DNA of 64,000 bases from Hyphomicrobiales bacterium (GTDB lineage Bacteria; Pseudomonadota; Alphaproteobacteria; Rhizobiales; Rhizobiaceae). The position numbers and the translations under genes were made by a program. Where the stretch lies: positions 86,795 through 150,794 of the forward strand of contig UCEZ01000029.1 in the NCBI GenBank assembly GCA_900471525.1, given 5' to 3'. Below the pieces are notes generated by a model. That model ran no database searches, was not told the origin of the DNA, and saw nothing but the letters and a program-made list of their open reading frames with translations. Positions 34,334 to 42,469 of this stretch are shown here, in pieces (positions within the stretch are counted from its first letter, which is position 1; each line of letters begins with the position of its first letter).

Positions 34334-34462
34334 CAGGCTTCTTTGCCGGCTAACCCGGTGATGTGCACACCAACCTTGCTATTTTCCGGCTGCGTTTCAC
34401 CGTTGCCCTGACGTTTACGTATGCGTAATGTTCACGCGGGACGGAGCTGCGGGAGGACGAAC

Positions 34463-36106
34463 GTGGATTGTGATGTGCTAGTGATCGGGGCGGGGCTTGC
34501 AGGCCTCGTCGCGGCGGTGGAAGCCGCCGATCGAGGCCTGCGGGTCATCGTACTTGATCAGGAAGGCGAGCAGAACCTCGGCGGACAGGCGTTCTGGTCG
34601 CTCGGCGGTCTTCTGTTCGTCGACAGTCCCGAACAGCGACGCATGCGCATTCGAGACAATATCGACTTGGCGCGGCAGGACTGGATGGGTTCGGCGCAGT
34701 TTGACCGACCGGAGGATTTCTGGCCGCGCCGCTGGGCGGAAGCCTATCTCGATTTCGCCGCCGGCGAGAAGCGCGCCTGGCTGCATGGGCTGGGCATGCG
34801 CTGGTTTCCGGTGGTTGGGTGGGCAGAGCGTGGTGGCGGGCTTGCGCATGGTCACGGCAACTCGGTGCCGCGTTTTCATGTCACCTGGGGCACCGGGCCG
34901 GGCGTTCTGGCGCCGTTTATTGCGCGTGCCTGTGTATTGGAAAGCAAGGGCCGCATCCGCTTCCGGTTTCGCCATCAGGTGGACGAATTGATCATGACCA
35001 ATGGCGCCGTCACGGGCGCACGCGGATCGGTTCTGAAAAACGACGAAGTGCCGCGCGGCCAGCGCAGCTCACGTGACGTGGTCGATGAGTTCTGGTTCGA
35101 AGCCGGCGCGGTGGTGGTCTCATCTGGTGGCATTGGCGGCAATCACGATATGGTGCGCAAGCAGTGGCCGGTCGATCGCCTCGGCCCACCGCCGAACTTC
35201 ATGGTCAGCGGCGTACCGCATTATGTCGATGGGCGGATGGTGGAAATTGCCGAGCATGCCCGCGGTTCCGTGATCAACAAGGATCGGATGTGGCACTATA
35301 CCGAGGGCCTGAGAAACTTCGATCCGGTCTGGCCGAACCACGGCATCCGCATTCTGCCCGGACCGTCCTCTTTCTGGTGCGATGCCGACGGCAACCGGTT
35401 TGCCGCACCCGCCATGCCCGGCTTCGATACGCTCGGCACGCTGAAGGCGATCCGCAAGAGCGGTGCCGACTATAGCTGGTTCATCCTGACGAAGGCGATC
35501 ATCAAGAAAGAGTTCGCGCTTTCCGGTTCGGAGCAAAACCCGGATTTGACGAACAAGGACATCCCGCTGCTTCTGAAGAGGCTCGGCAAAAATCCACCAG
35601 GCCCGGTTCAGGCCTTCATGGAAAAGGGCGAGGATTTTGTCGTTCGCGACCGTCTGGACGATCTCGTCAAGGGCATGAATGCGTTGAGTGGGGAAAGACG
35701 GCTTTCGCAGGAGCATCTGCGCAGGCAGATCGAGGCGCGGGACAGGGAGATCGGCAATCCGTTCTCCAAAGACGCGCAGGTCACGGCCATTCGCGGCGCG
35801 CGGAACTATCTTGGCGACCGGCTGATGCGGACGGCCAGGCCGCACCGGCTGCTCGATCCCAAGGCCGGGCCGCTGATCGCCGTTCGGCTTAACATTCTCA
35901 CGCGGAAAACGCTGGGTGGCCTCCAGACGGATCTGAAAGGCCGGGTGCTGGAGCTGTCCGGCGAGCCGGTGCCGGGGCTCTATGCAGCGGGTGAAGTGGC
36001 CGGCTTCGGCGGCGGCGGCATGCATGGTTACAACGCGCTGGAAGGCACGTTCCTCGGCGGGTGCCTGTTCTCGGGAAGAATTGTCGGACGAAGTATCGGT
36101 GCGTGA
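34463..36106 (+). CDS. FAD-binding dehydrogenase (fumarate reductase / KsdD-like family)
   Basis: A 547-residue flavoenzyme. GTG at 34463 follows GGGAGG by 7 bp and starts MDCDVLVIGAGLAGLVAAVE, with the FAD-binding GxGxxG at residues 9-14; an upstream ATG at 34421 has no ribosome site. Further family marks are LGGQAFWSLGGL, VVVSSGGIGGN and the C-terminal GLYAAGEVAGFGGGGMHGYNALEGTFLGGCLFSGR split over the last 45 residues. Relatives reduce or dehydrogenate steroid-like or alkene substrates; the true substrate is unknown. A hairpin separates it from the convergent TctC gene. Confidence 0.87.
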   Translation: MDCDVLVIGAGLAGLVAAVEAADRGLRVIVLDQEGEQNLGGQAFWSLGGLLFVDSPEQRRMRIRDNIDLARQDWMGSAQFDRPEDFWPRRWAEAYLDFAAGEKRAWLHGLGMRWFPVVGWAERGGGLAHGHGNSVPRFHVTWGTGPGVLAPFIARACVLESKGRIRFRFRHQVDELIMTNGAVTGARGSVLKNDEVPRGQRSSRDVVDEFWFEAGAVVVSSGGIGGNHDMVRKQWPVDRLGPPPNFMVSGVPHYVDGRMVEIAEHARGSVINKDRMWHYTEGLRNFDPVWPNHGIRILPGPSSFWCDADGNRFAAPAMPGFDTLGTLKAIRKSGADYSWFILTKAIIKKEFALSGSEQNPDLTNKDIPLLLKRLGKNPPGPVQAFMEKGEDFVVRDRLDDLVKGMNALSGERRLSQEHLRRQIEARDREIGNPFSKDAQVTAIRGARNYLGDRLMRTARPHRLLDPKAGPLIAVRLNILTRKTLGGLQTDLKGRVLELSGEPVPGLYAAGEVAGFGGGGMHGYNALEGTFLGGCLFSGRIVGRSIGA

Positions 36107-36109
36107 GTG

Positions 36110-36138
36110 ACGGCTCTCCGGACTGTCCGGAGAGCCGT
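36110..36138. terminator. Hairpin between convergent genes
   Basis: A perfect 13-bp stem (36110-36122 with 36126-36138) and a 3-nt loop lie between the FAD dehydrogenase stop at 36106 and the TctC stop at 36144. No T-run follows, so factor-dependent termination or 3' end protection is as likely as intrinsic termination. Confidence 0.6.
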
Positions 36139-36143
36139 GAAGA

Positions 36144-37133
36144 TCAATCCAGCTGGACGTTGGCGTCCTTGACGACTGGACCCCATTTTGCAAGCTCGGC
36201 CGTCACATGCGTTGCCAGTTCTTCCGGCGTCGATGCGACGATGGTGGCGCTGAAATCCTTCATCTTCTCGGCCACGGTCGGATCAGCCAGGGCCTTCTTT
36301 GCTGATGCGTTGAGCCTGTCGATGGCTTCCTTCGGCGTTCCTGCCGGTGCGAAGAGCGCGTTCCAGGTATAGGTTTCGTAGCCTGGGATGGTTTCTGCGA
36401 TCGTCGGGACATCGGGGAAGGAGGGTGCACGCTCCTTGGTCGTCACGGCAAGCGCCTTGAGCGTGCCGGATTTGATGTGGCCCGACGATGAGGGCAGGTT
36501 GTCGAACATGATCGGAACCTGATTGCCGATGACGTCGTTGAGCGCCGGGCCTGATCCCTTGTAGGGAACGTGCTGCATGCTGACGCCGGCCATTTTCTTG
36601 AACAATTCGCCTGACAGGTGCAGCGGCGTGCCATTGCCCGAAGAGGCGTAGGAATATTGCTCCGGTGCCGCCTTCAGCAGGGCAACGAGCTCGGCGACAT
36701 TTTTCGCCGGCAGTTCCGGATTGACGACGAGCACGTTGGGTACGAGCACGAGCAGCGAGACCGGGGCGAAATCCTTTTCCGGATCGTAGGGCTTTGTCTT
36801 CAGGATCAGCGGATTGAGCGCGTGCGTTGCGACCGTTCCCATCAGGATCGTGTAGCCATCGGGCTCGGCCCTGGCCACGCGGTCAGCGCCAAGATTACCT
36901 CCGGCGCCCGCGACATTTTCAACCACGACCTGCTGGCCAAGATCTTCGGACATCTTCTGGCCGATGATGCGGGCGACGACGTCCGTCGAACCGCCGGCCG
37001 CAAACGGCACCACGAGGGTTACCGGGCGATCGGGGAATTCCTGGGCCTGCGCTTTCGTGCCCAAGGCAAGCGCTGATGCCGCCACCATTGCAAGGCCAAG
37101 TGCCGTCCGCCGCTTCAACAAAGACAATGCCAT
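36144..37133 (-). CDS. TctC/Bug-family periplasmic substrate-binding protein
   Basis: A 329-residue exported receptor for carboxylates. The start at 37133 follows GGAGGAG; residues 1-30 form a signal peptide ending in KAQA before QEFPDRPVTLVVPFAAGGSTD. That FPxRPV...PFAAGG block, the AGAGGNLGADRVA loop and the C-terminal ETYTWNALFAPAGTPKEAI identify the Bug/TctC family. No TctA or TctB permease is adjacent, so the protein is an orphan that either borrows a distant transporter or senses its ligand. Confidence 0.92.
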   Translation of the reverse strand: MALSLLKRRTALGLAMVAASALALGTKAQAQEFPDRPVTLVVPFAAGGSTDVVARIIGQKMSEDLGQQVVVENVAGAGGNLGADRVARAEPDGYTILMGTVATHALNPLILKTKPYDPEKDFAPVSLLVLVPNVLVVNPELPAKNVAELVALLKAAPEQYSYASSGNGTPLHLSGELFKKMAGVSMQHVPYKGSGPALNDVIGNQVPIMFDNLPSSSGHIKSGTLKALAVTTKERAPSFPDVPTIAETIPGYETYTWNALFAPAGTPKEAIDRLNASAKKALADPTVAEKMKDFSATIVASTPEELATHVTAELAKWGPVVKDANVQLD

Positions 37134-37253
37134 TCCAATCTCCTCCCAAAGACGTTCCTGTCCGGAAAACGGCACCGAAGCCGTTTCTGCGGGCAACAAT
37201 AGCGCGGGAAGCCGGGAGGGCAACCTTGGGAGGAGGATTAACGGTTAAACGTC

Positions 37254-39059
37254 TTAGCCAAGCGTGACGACGTTGTTCGCCTCCGGGGCGTCATAGTCGA
37301 ATTGCAACCGGGCGAGCTTGGCATAGAGGCCGCCTTGACGGACGAGCGAGGCGTGGTTGCCTTCCTCGACGATCTTGCCCTGATCCATGACCAGGATGCG
37401 ATCGGCCTTCAGCACCGTTGCCAGCCGGTGGGCGATGACCAGCGTGGTGCGTTCGCGCATCAGGCCATCCAGCGCCTTCTGAACCAGCGTCTCGCTTTCG
37501 GCATCGAGGGCTGAGGTTGCCTCGTCGAGCAGGAGCACCGGCGCGTCCTTGAGGATCGCGCGGGCGATGGCGATGCGCTGCCGTTGGCCGCCGGATAGTG
37601 TAATGCCGCGTTCGCCGACCTGCGTGTCGTAGCCCTGATCGAGCCTTGCGATGAACTCGTCTGCCTGGGCAGCGATTGCCGCGGCTTTCACCATGTCACG
37701 CGATGCTGACGGTAGGCCGAAGGCGATGTTGTCATGGATCGAGGCGGCAAAGATCGTCACGTCCTGCGGCACGATGGCGATGCAGCGGCGCAGGTCTTCC
37801 GGATCGACGGCGCGGATATCGACGCCGTCGACGCTGATTGCGCCCTTGACCGGATCGTAGAAGCGTAGAAGCAGCGAGAAAACAGTGCTCTTGCCGGCGC
37901 CGGAGGGGCCGACGACGGCAACCGTTTCGCCCGGCTTGATGGCAAAGCTCAGGCCCTTGACGCTCTTGTAACCCGGCCGCGAGGGATAGGCAAAATGAAC
38001 ATCGTCGAAGGTTACGGCGCCTTGTGCCGGCTCGGGCATGGGAGCCGGATCGGCGGGGGCGGTGATTTCGGGCCGTTCAGCCAGAAGTTCGTTCAAGCGT
38101 TCCGCGGCGCCCGCTGCCTGAGACAGTTCGCCCCAGACTTCCGAGAGCGCGCCAAGACTGCCGGCGGCGAAGACCGAGTAGAGTAGGAACTGGCCGAGCG
38201 TGCCGGCCGAAAGGGTGCCGGAGAGCACATCCTGCGCGCCGAACCAGAGCACGGCGACGACGCTGCCGAAGATCATGGTGATCGCAAAGGCCGTCAAAAT
38301 GGAGCGGGCCTTGATGGCGGAGCGCGCTGCCTCATAGGCGCTTTCGACGGCGCTGCCGTAACGCGCCTGTGCCGCGGCCTCTCCGTTGAAGGCCTGGACG
38401 GTGCGGGCAGCCGAGATTGCTTCGCCGGCATAGGCCGAGGCCGTTGCCAGCGTGTCCTGCGCCTCGCGCGACCGGCGCCGCACCGAGCGGCCGAAGCCCA
38501 CCAGCGGGAAGACGATGACCGGGATGGCGGCAATGACGAGGCTTGAGAGTTTCGGGCTGGTATAGACCATCATGCCGATGGCCCCGAGACACAGGATGGT
38601 GTTGCGCAGCGCCACGGAAGCGGTTGCGCCGACGGCGGACTTGATCTGCGTCGTATCGGCCGTCAGCCGCGAGACGATCTCGCCGGACTGGTTGACGTCG
38701 AAGAAGGACGGGGAAAGCCGGGTGACATGATCGAAGACATCCCGGCGCAGGTCCGAGACGATCCGCTCGCCGAGCGTGATGACGAAATAGTAGCGGGCGG
38801 CACTCGCAAGGGCGAGCACGACGGCAAGGATCAACAGCATGGAAAAATAGGTGTTGATGAAACCGGAATCGGAGGTCGAGAACCCATGGTCGATCATGCG
38901 CCGCACGGCCATCGGCAACGTCAGTGTCGTCACCGCTGCGACGACAAGCGAAATGCCGGCACCTATGACGAGATTGCGATAGCGGCTGATATACGGCAGC
39001 AGCTTGGCCAGCGGGCGGACGGACTTTCGTCCCGCCGGTTGAACGACCTCATTCGACAC
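37254..39059 (-). CDS. ABC exporter, fused membrane and ATPase domains
   Basis: A 601-residue type I half-transporter (MsbA/LmrA-like). GTG at 39059 follows a strong GGAGG 6 bp upstream; the longer frame to 39155 adds no conserved sequence. Six transmembrane helices lie in residues about 20-310, and the nucleotide-binding domain at about 350-590 has Walker A GPSGAGKST, signature LSGGQRQR, Walker B LLLDEATSALD and the switch IAHRLAT. A homodimer would export lipids, drugs or peptides; no neighbouring gene hints at the cargo. Confidence 0.92.
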   Translation of the reverse strand: MSNEVVQPAGRKSVRPLAKLLPYISRYRNLVIGAGISLVVAAVTTLTLPMAVRRMIDHGFSTSDSGFINTYFSMLLILAVVLALASAARYYFVITLGERIVSDLRRDVFDHVTRLSPSFFDVNQSGEIVSRLTADTTQIKSAVGATASVALRNTILCLGAIGMMVYTSPKLSSLVIAAIPVIVFPLVGFGRSVRRRSREAQDTLATASAYAGEAISAARTVQAFNGEAAAQARYGSAVESAYEAARSAIKARSILTAFAITMIFGSVVAVLWFGAQDVLSGTLSAGTLGQFLLYSVFAAGSLGALSEVWGELSQAAGAAERLNELLAERPEITAPADPAPMPEPAQGAVTFDDVHFAYPSRPGYKSVKGLSFAIKPGETVAVVGPSGAGKSTVFSLLLRFYDPVKGAISVDGVDIRAVDPEDLRRCIAIVPQDVTIFAASIHDNIAFGLPSASRDMVKAAAIAAQADEFIARLDQGYDTQVGERGITLSGGQRQRIAIARAILKDAPVLLLDEATSALDAESETLVQKALDGLMRERTTLVIAHRLATVLKADRILVMDQGKIVEEGNHASLVRQGGLYAKLARLQFDYDAPEANNVVTLG

Positions 39060-39275
39060 GTTACCTCCAATACCGAAGAAGCAGCTTTTCTCGCATAAGT
39101 CTTCTCCGGCGGTACTTGTTATCCAGGTGACCATCATGTATAGGCACGGCATCAAATTGGGAAGCCGTGGTCCCTTCAGTGGTCTGCGGCTTCATTTACG
39201 TGTTCGGTCCCCATGCCGCAATGGCCCGCAAATGGCTTGCGACAATTGGACCCTGGAACTTGCAGGAAGATTGTT

Positions 39276-39497
39276 ATGAAGGCCAATATCCATCCCGCTT
39301 ACCACATGATCAAAGTCGTTATGACCGACGGTACCGAATACGAAACCCGCTCGACCTGGGGTTCGGAAGGTCAGACCATGAACCTCGAAATCGATCCGAA
39401 GTCGCATCCGGCCTGGACCGGCGGCAACCAGCAGATGCTGGACCGCGGCGGTCGCGTTTCCAAGTTCAAGAAGCGCTTCGAAGGCCTCGGCCTCTAA
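39276..39497 (+). CDS. rpmE: 50S ribosomal protein bL31, zinc-free form
   Basis: A 73-residue ribosomal protein. [19 protein letters not shown] opens it, and [16 protein letters not shown] closes it, matching bL31. The CxxC zinc ligands of the E. coli form are absent: no cysteine is present at all. The ATG at 39276 follows a GCAGGAAG site. With the zinc-free bL36 at 24628-24753, both copies seen here are of the type that does not store zinc. Confidence 0.95.
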   Translation: MKANIHPAYHMIKVVMTDGTEYETRSTWGSEGQTMNLEIDPKSHPAWTGGNQQMLDRGGRVSKFKKRFEGLGL

Positions 39498-39526
39498 GCT
39501 TCTCCTGCTGGAAGACGATTTTGAGA

Positions 39527-39552
39527 AAGCCCGGTTCGTCCGGGCTTTTTTG
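39527..39552 (+). terminator. Intrinsic terminator of rpmE
   Basis: A 9-bp perfect stem AAAGCCCGG / CCGGGCTTT (39527-39535, 39541-39549) with a 5-nt loop and a T-run. Confidence 0.92.
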
Positions 39553-39699
39553 CGTTTGGGGTATCTGCACCCGCGACCGGCCTGCCTATGCGTACCTGCT
39601 TGTCTTTGCCGCGGGAAGAGAAATGTGGCGCCGGATTTCTTCCCTGGCCGTGGGGAATAGAATCCGCTTCCGGGTCGCCTCGGTGAAAAAAGATTAGTG

Positions 39700-39735
39700 T
39701 TGACTTATCAATTAGTATTGGCTATTTGAATAGTC
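39700..39735 (+). promoter_or_regulatory. Promoter and operator of the ArsR-SRPBCC pair
   Basis: TTGACT at 39700-39705 stands 17 bp before TATTTG at 39723-39728. A 10-bp inverted repeat, GACTTATCAA (39702-39711) and TTGAATAGTC (39726-39735), matches in 8 of 10 positions, overlaps both promoter boxes and ends at the ATG. No Shine-Dalgarno lies before that ATG. Confidence 0.6.
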
Positions 39736-40065
39736 ATGTTCGAAACCGCCAACATCACCGCTGTCCTGCGCACACTTGCCGATCCCACGCGCCGTGCCGT
39801 TTTCGAACGGGTTGTCCGGTCCGAGGAGATCACGGTGGTCGAATTGACCCGCGGGAGCGGTGTGACGCAGGGCGCTATCTCCCAGCATCTCAAGTCGCTG
39901 AAACAGGCTGGCCTGGTCTCCGAGCGACCGGAAGGTCGCAACGTCTATTATCGCGCGGAGCCGGAGGGGCTTGCCCCGCTGGTCGACTGGATGAGCCATT
40001 ATGGTGTCTTCTGGCGTGACCGCTTCGCAAATCTTCGAACCCTGCTCAAGGAGATCGATCCATGA
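39736..40065 (+). CDS. ArsR-family regulator
   Basis: A 109-residue winged-helix repressor. LADPTRRAVFERVVR starts the fold, the recognition helix is VTQGAISQHLKSLKQAGLV, and the wing GRNVYYRAEPEGL follows; no metal-binding cysteine motif is present. Its 3' end overlaps the next gene by 4 bp (ATGA), which is the common ArsR-SRPBCC arrangement where the regulator represses its own operon. The absence of a ribosome site and the promoter so near the ATG suggest a leaderless message. Confidence 0.9.
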   Translation: MFETANITAVLRTLADPTRRAVFERVVRSEEITVVELTRGSGVTQGAISQHLKSLKQAGLVSERPEGRNVYYRAEPEGLAPLVDWMSHYGVFWRDRFANLRTLLKEIDP

Positions 40066-40544
40066 ACGACGCTGCATTGAAATCCGATACCCAGGATATC
40101 GTGGTCGACGAGGTCTTCCCGCATGCGCCTGAGACGATCTGGAAGGCATTGACATCGGGCGAACTGATTGCCCGCTGGTTGATGCCGCCGACGGGGTTCG
40201 AGCCGGTAGAGGGCACGCACTTCACCTACCAGACGACGCCAGCCGGGGAGTGGGATGGCGTCATCCGCTGCCAGGTGCTGCAGGTGATCCCCAAGCAGCG
40301 CTTGGCCTATGCCTGGAAAGGCGGACATGAGGGAAACGTCGGATACGGCTCGCGGTTGGATACTGTCGTCACATGGGTCCTCACCCAGGTTGAAACCGGC
40401 ACGCGTGTTCGCCTTGTTCACTCCGGCTTCGTGCTGCCGAAGAATGATACCGCCTACAGGAACATGAGTGACGGCTGGAAAAAGGTTGTCCGAAACCTTG
40501 ATGCCATTGCTGCGGAACAGGACAGTTCGAAATCGCTACACTGA
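40062..40544 (+). CDS. SRPBCC (AHSA1-like) domain protein
   Basis: A 160-residue START/Bet v1-like protein of the AHSA1 group. VVDEVFPHAPETIWKALTSGELIARWLMP and the GTHFTYQTTP, QVLQVIPKQRLAYAWKGG and WKKVVRNLDAI blocks fit the family; the cavity binds hydrophobic ligands. It is coupled to the ArsR gene by the ATGA overlap, so the two are probably expressed together. Members have been linked to stress and lipid-like ligands, but no specific ligand can be read here. Confidence 0.86.
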   Translation: MNDAALKSDTQDIVVDEVFPHAPETIWKALTSGELIARWLMPPTGFEPVEGTHFTYQTTPAGEWDGVIRCQVLQVIPKQRLAYAWKGGHEGNVGYGSRLDTVVTWVLTQVETGTRVRLVHSGFVLPKNDTAYRNMSDGWKKVVRNLDAIAAEQDSSKSLH

Positions 40545-40832
40545 ATGCCGCCGGGCGTCGAGGTGGTCAACGGCGCCTGTCATTTTCCCGATCTTGCGCC
40601 CAAGGGGCCAATGAGGAAGGTCTAAAGTTCTCGCTGGAATGGCTCCACCCGCGCGATCAATATTGAAAATGGAAACGTGAGCCCGTTGCGTGCTTGAACG
40701 CTGCTCCCGTTTAGAGACTTACGCCAGAGATACCCAACAGAAGAAGCGGTGCGTGCCTGACCTGGCACGGCGGCGAAGCGCGCTTGCGCGTTCGAATATG
40801 TACATCCCAGCAGCACCTTGAGGAGAAAAGAG

Positions 40833-41249
40833 ATGAGCAAGGCTTATACTGGCGGATGCGCTTGCGGCGCGATCCGATATGAAATTTCCGCAGACCCACT
40901 GGTGATGAATGATTGCCAGTGCCGAGATTGTCAGCGCAAGAGCGGTACTGGGCACGGTTCCTATCTGACGTTCGCGGACAGGAAGGACGTAAAGCTTCAG
41001 GGCGATGCGACGCAGTGGGATGTCGCCGGCGATAGCGGCAATATCAAGACGCATTCGTTCTGCCCCACCTGTGGATCACCGGTATATCTGACGTTTTCGG
41101 CCATGTCGGATTTTTTCACGATCCACGCCGCAAGCCTCGACGATCCCGGCCGCTACAAGCCGCAGATGGTGACATACAATATGCGCGGCTACGCTTGGGA
41201 CCAACTCGACCCCGCCCTGCCGAAATTCGAAAAGATGCCGCCGGCGTGA
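40833..41249 (+). CDS. GFA-family (CENP-V/GFA) zinc protein
   Basis: A 138-residue protein of the GFA family. The zinc ligands are in place: CACG at about residue 9-12, CQCRDCQ at about 28-34 and CPTCG at about 73-77. Glutathione-dependent formaldehyde activating enzyme is the founding member, but many family proteins lack that activity, so the function is open. AGGAG precedes the ATG by 7 bp. It is isolated between the SRPBCC gene and rcdA; its 3' end is convergent with rcdA. Confidence 0.86.
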   Translation: MSKAYTGGCACGAIRYEISADPLVMNDCQCRDCQRKSGTGHGSYLTFADRKDVKLQGDATQWDVAGDSGNIKTHSFCPTCGSPVYLTFSAMSDFFTIHAASLDDPGRYKPQMVTYNMRGYAWDQLDPALPKFEKMPPA

Positions 41250-41314
41250 ACATTGATCCGGCTCACATCGCGCCCGATTTATACGCTCGCTGGTGATATG
41301 GTGTTCTGTCCAAA

Positions 41315-41344
41315 AACAAAAAACCCGGCACGACGGCCGGGTTT
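41315..41344 (-). terminator. Terminator of rcdA
   Basis: A 9-bp perfect stem AAACCCGGC / GCCGGGTTT (41321-41329, 41336-41344) with a T-run on the minus strand, 29 bp past the rcdA stop. Confidence 0.88.
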
Positions 41345-41373
41345 GACGTATTCTGTTGCCTGTCCAGCTCCGA

Positions 41374-41892
41374 TCAGTTGGTTCCGAAGGCGGTCTGCAA
41401 AAGGCTAAGCTGCGCCTTGACGCCGTTCTGATTGTCGGGCGTGAAGTTCTGGGCTTCCTGCGGGCGGTAGATTTCGCGGTCGAGCAGGGCGACACGGTTC
41501 TGCAGACGCAGGGAGCGGTCGATCAGATCGCGGAAACCTTCCGGCAGATCGTTCCAGCCCGGTGCCGTGCGATCGACATTGAAGCTGTCGAGGCGGACCT
41601 TGTTCTTTTCCGACAGGACCTGTTCGCGGTTCATCTCGCCATTGTTGACGGCACGTTGGAGAAGCAGCCAGGATGCCATCTGCATCAGGCGGGTGGTCAG
41701 GCGCATTGATTCCGCAGCATAAAGCACCGACGCCATGCGCGGCAGCACCTTGGATGCGGCGCGGCCAGGGCCGTCGAGATAGCTTGCCGTTTCTTCAACC
41801 AGACCCATGCCTTCCGCGTACAGCACCTTGAACTGCGCCGAAGATGCAGCGTGCCCCGCGAAGCTCACAGTATTCAATCCCCGTTCGGACAT
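41374..41892 (-). CDS. rcdA: RcdA-family ClpXP adaptor (DUF1465)
   Basis: A 172-residue DUF1465 protein. The family includes Caulobacter RcdA, which helps ClpXP degrade the cell-cycle regulator CtrA, and its rhizobial relatives. The helical core SMRLTTRLMQMASWLLLQRAVNNGE and the RLDSFNVDRTAPGW, LPEGFRDLIDRSLRLQNRVALLD segments are the conserved part; the N-terminus (SFAGHAASSAQFKVLYAEGMGLVEETASYLDGPGR in outline) is also typical. It has its own terminator, and upstream lies a probable small RNA on the same strand. Confidence 0.85.
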   Translation of the reverse strand: MSERGLNTVSFAGHAASSAQFKVLYAEGMGLVEETASYLDGPGRAASKVLPRMASVLYAAESMRLTTRLMQMASWLLLQRAVNNGEMNREQVLSEKNKVRLDSFNVDRTAPGWNDLPEGFRDLIDRSLRLQNRVALLDREIYRPQEAQNFTPDNQNGVKAQLSLLQTAFGTN

Positions 41893-42277
41893 GGTTTGAT
41901 TCCCTGGTTAAACGCATCAACTCTGTCAGGTAACGAACAGGTTAACAGAAAGTTTCTTGCTGCTCGTCTTGTAGTTTGAACATGATCTCATAGCGCATTC
42001 CGCGCAAGCCTATTCTTAAGAAAGGGTTAATCTCCACAATTCTTTGCAGGCTGGGGAAAAAAGGACAAAAAAAGAGCCGCAAAAGCGGCTCTCAAGGTAA
42101 AACAGGGAGAAAAATCAGACCATTCGCCAATCGGGAAATTGTCTGAGTCCAGAGCGATCTGGATGTGTTAGTAATACCTTATAAGGCTTAACGAAGCGTT
42201 AGGGCCGCCGGATTCACGCGGATGTGATGTCATGTTTTCGGCAATCAGGCCCGTAAGCGTTGCTCTGATGTGGCGCG
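41893..42277. other. Gene-free 385-bp region between rcdA and DUF1192
   Basis: It holds the candidate small RNA just described and the leader of rcdA (41893-42066). A CtrA-like box TTAA-N7-TTAG lies at 42188-42202. The rest shows no open frame with a ribosome site. Confidence 0.6.
42067..42187 (-). ncRNA. Probable small regulatory RNA upstream of rcdA
   Basis: Read on the minus strand, this segment has three stem elements in a row: CCAGA-TCGC-TCTGG (42149-42162), TCAGAC/GTCTGA with a 20-nt loop (42115-42146), and a terminator stem GAGCCGC-TTTT-GCGGCTC (42074-42091) with seven T. Between the second and third lies an unpaired stretch with CTCCC, able to pair with ribosome-binding sites. A CCTTATAAGG palindrome at 42177-42186 may hold the -10. 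No ORF over 25 codons with a ribosome site exists. It is 150 bp upstream of rcdA, on the same strand, and 90 bp past the DUF1192 stop. Confidence 0.6.
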
Positions 42278-42469
42278 CTATTTCCGAAAGAAGTTTTCGG
42301 CGGCGGATTTACTTGCCGACTTGCTCGCTCTTTCCGTTTCCAGCCGCTCGATTTCCTGTTTCAACAAGTCGATACGCAACGAAAGCTCATCGGCCGATAG
42401 CAGAGACAGGTCGCAGCCGATCTCGTGGGCCAGCTGCTTTTTCGGACGGTCATCATCAAACAGGCTCAT
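42278..42469 (-). CDS. DUF1192 family small protein
   Basis: A 63-residue protein of the DUF1192 family: MSLFDDDRPKKQLAHEIG opens it, followed by LSADELSLRIDLLKQEIERLE, a short amphipathic helix. Members are small alphaproteobacterial proteins of unknown function. The start (42469) follows AAGGAGG by 5 bp, and the ATG overlaps the MFS gene's stop at 42466-42468, so it is translated in coupling with the transporter. Confidence 0.85.
   Translation of the reverse strand: MSLFDDDRPKKQLAHEIGCDLSLLSADELSLRIDLLKQEIERLETERASKSASKSAAENFFRK

Noticed and set aside
34421..34462. ATG start of the FAD dehydrogenase at 34421
   Set aside because: No ribosome site; GTG at 34463 has GGGAGG 7 bp upstream and begins the conserved flavin fold.
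36110..36138. Insertion-sequence terminal repeat
   Set aside because: The 13-bp stem is a single short hairpin between convergent genes; there is no second distant copy, transposase or target duplication.
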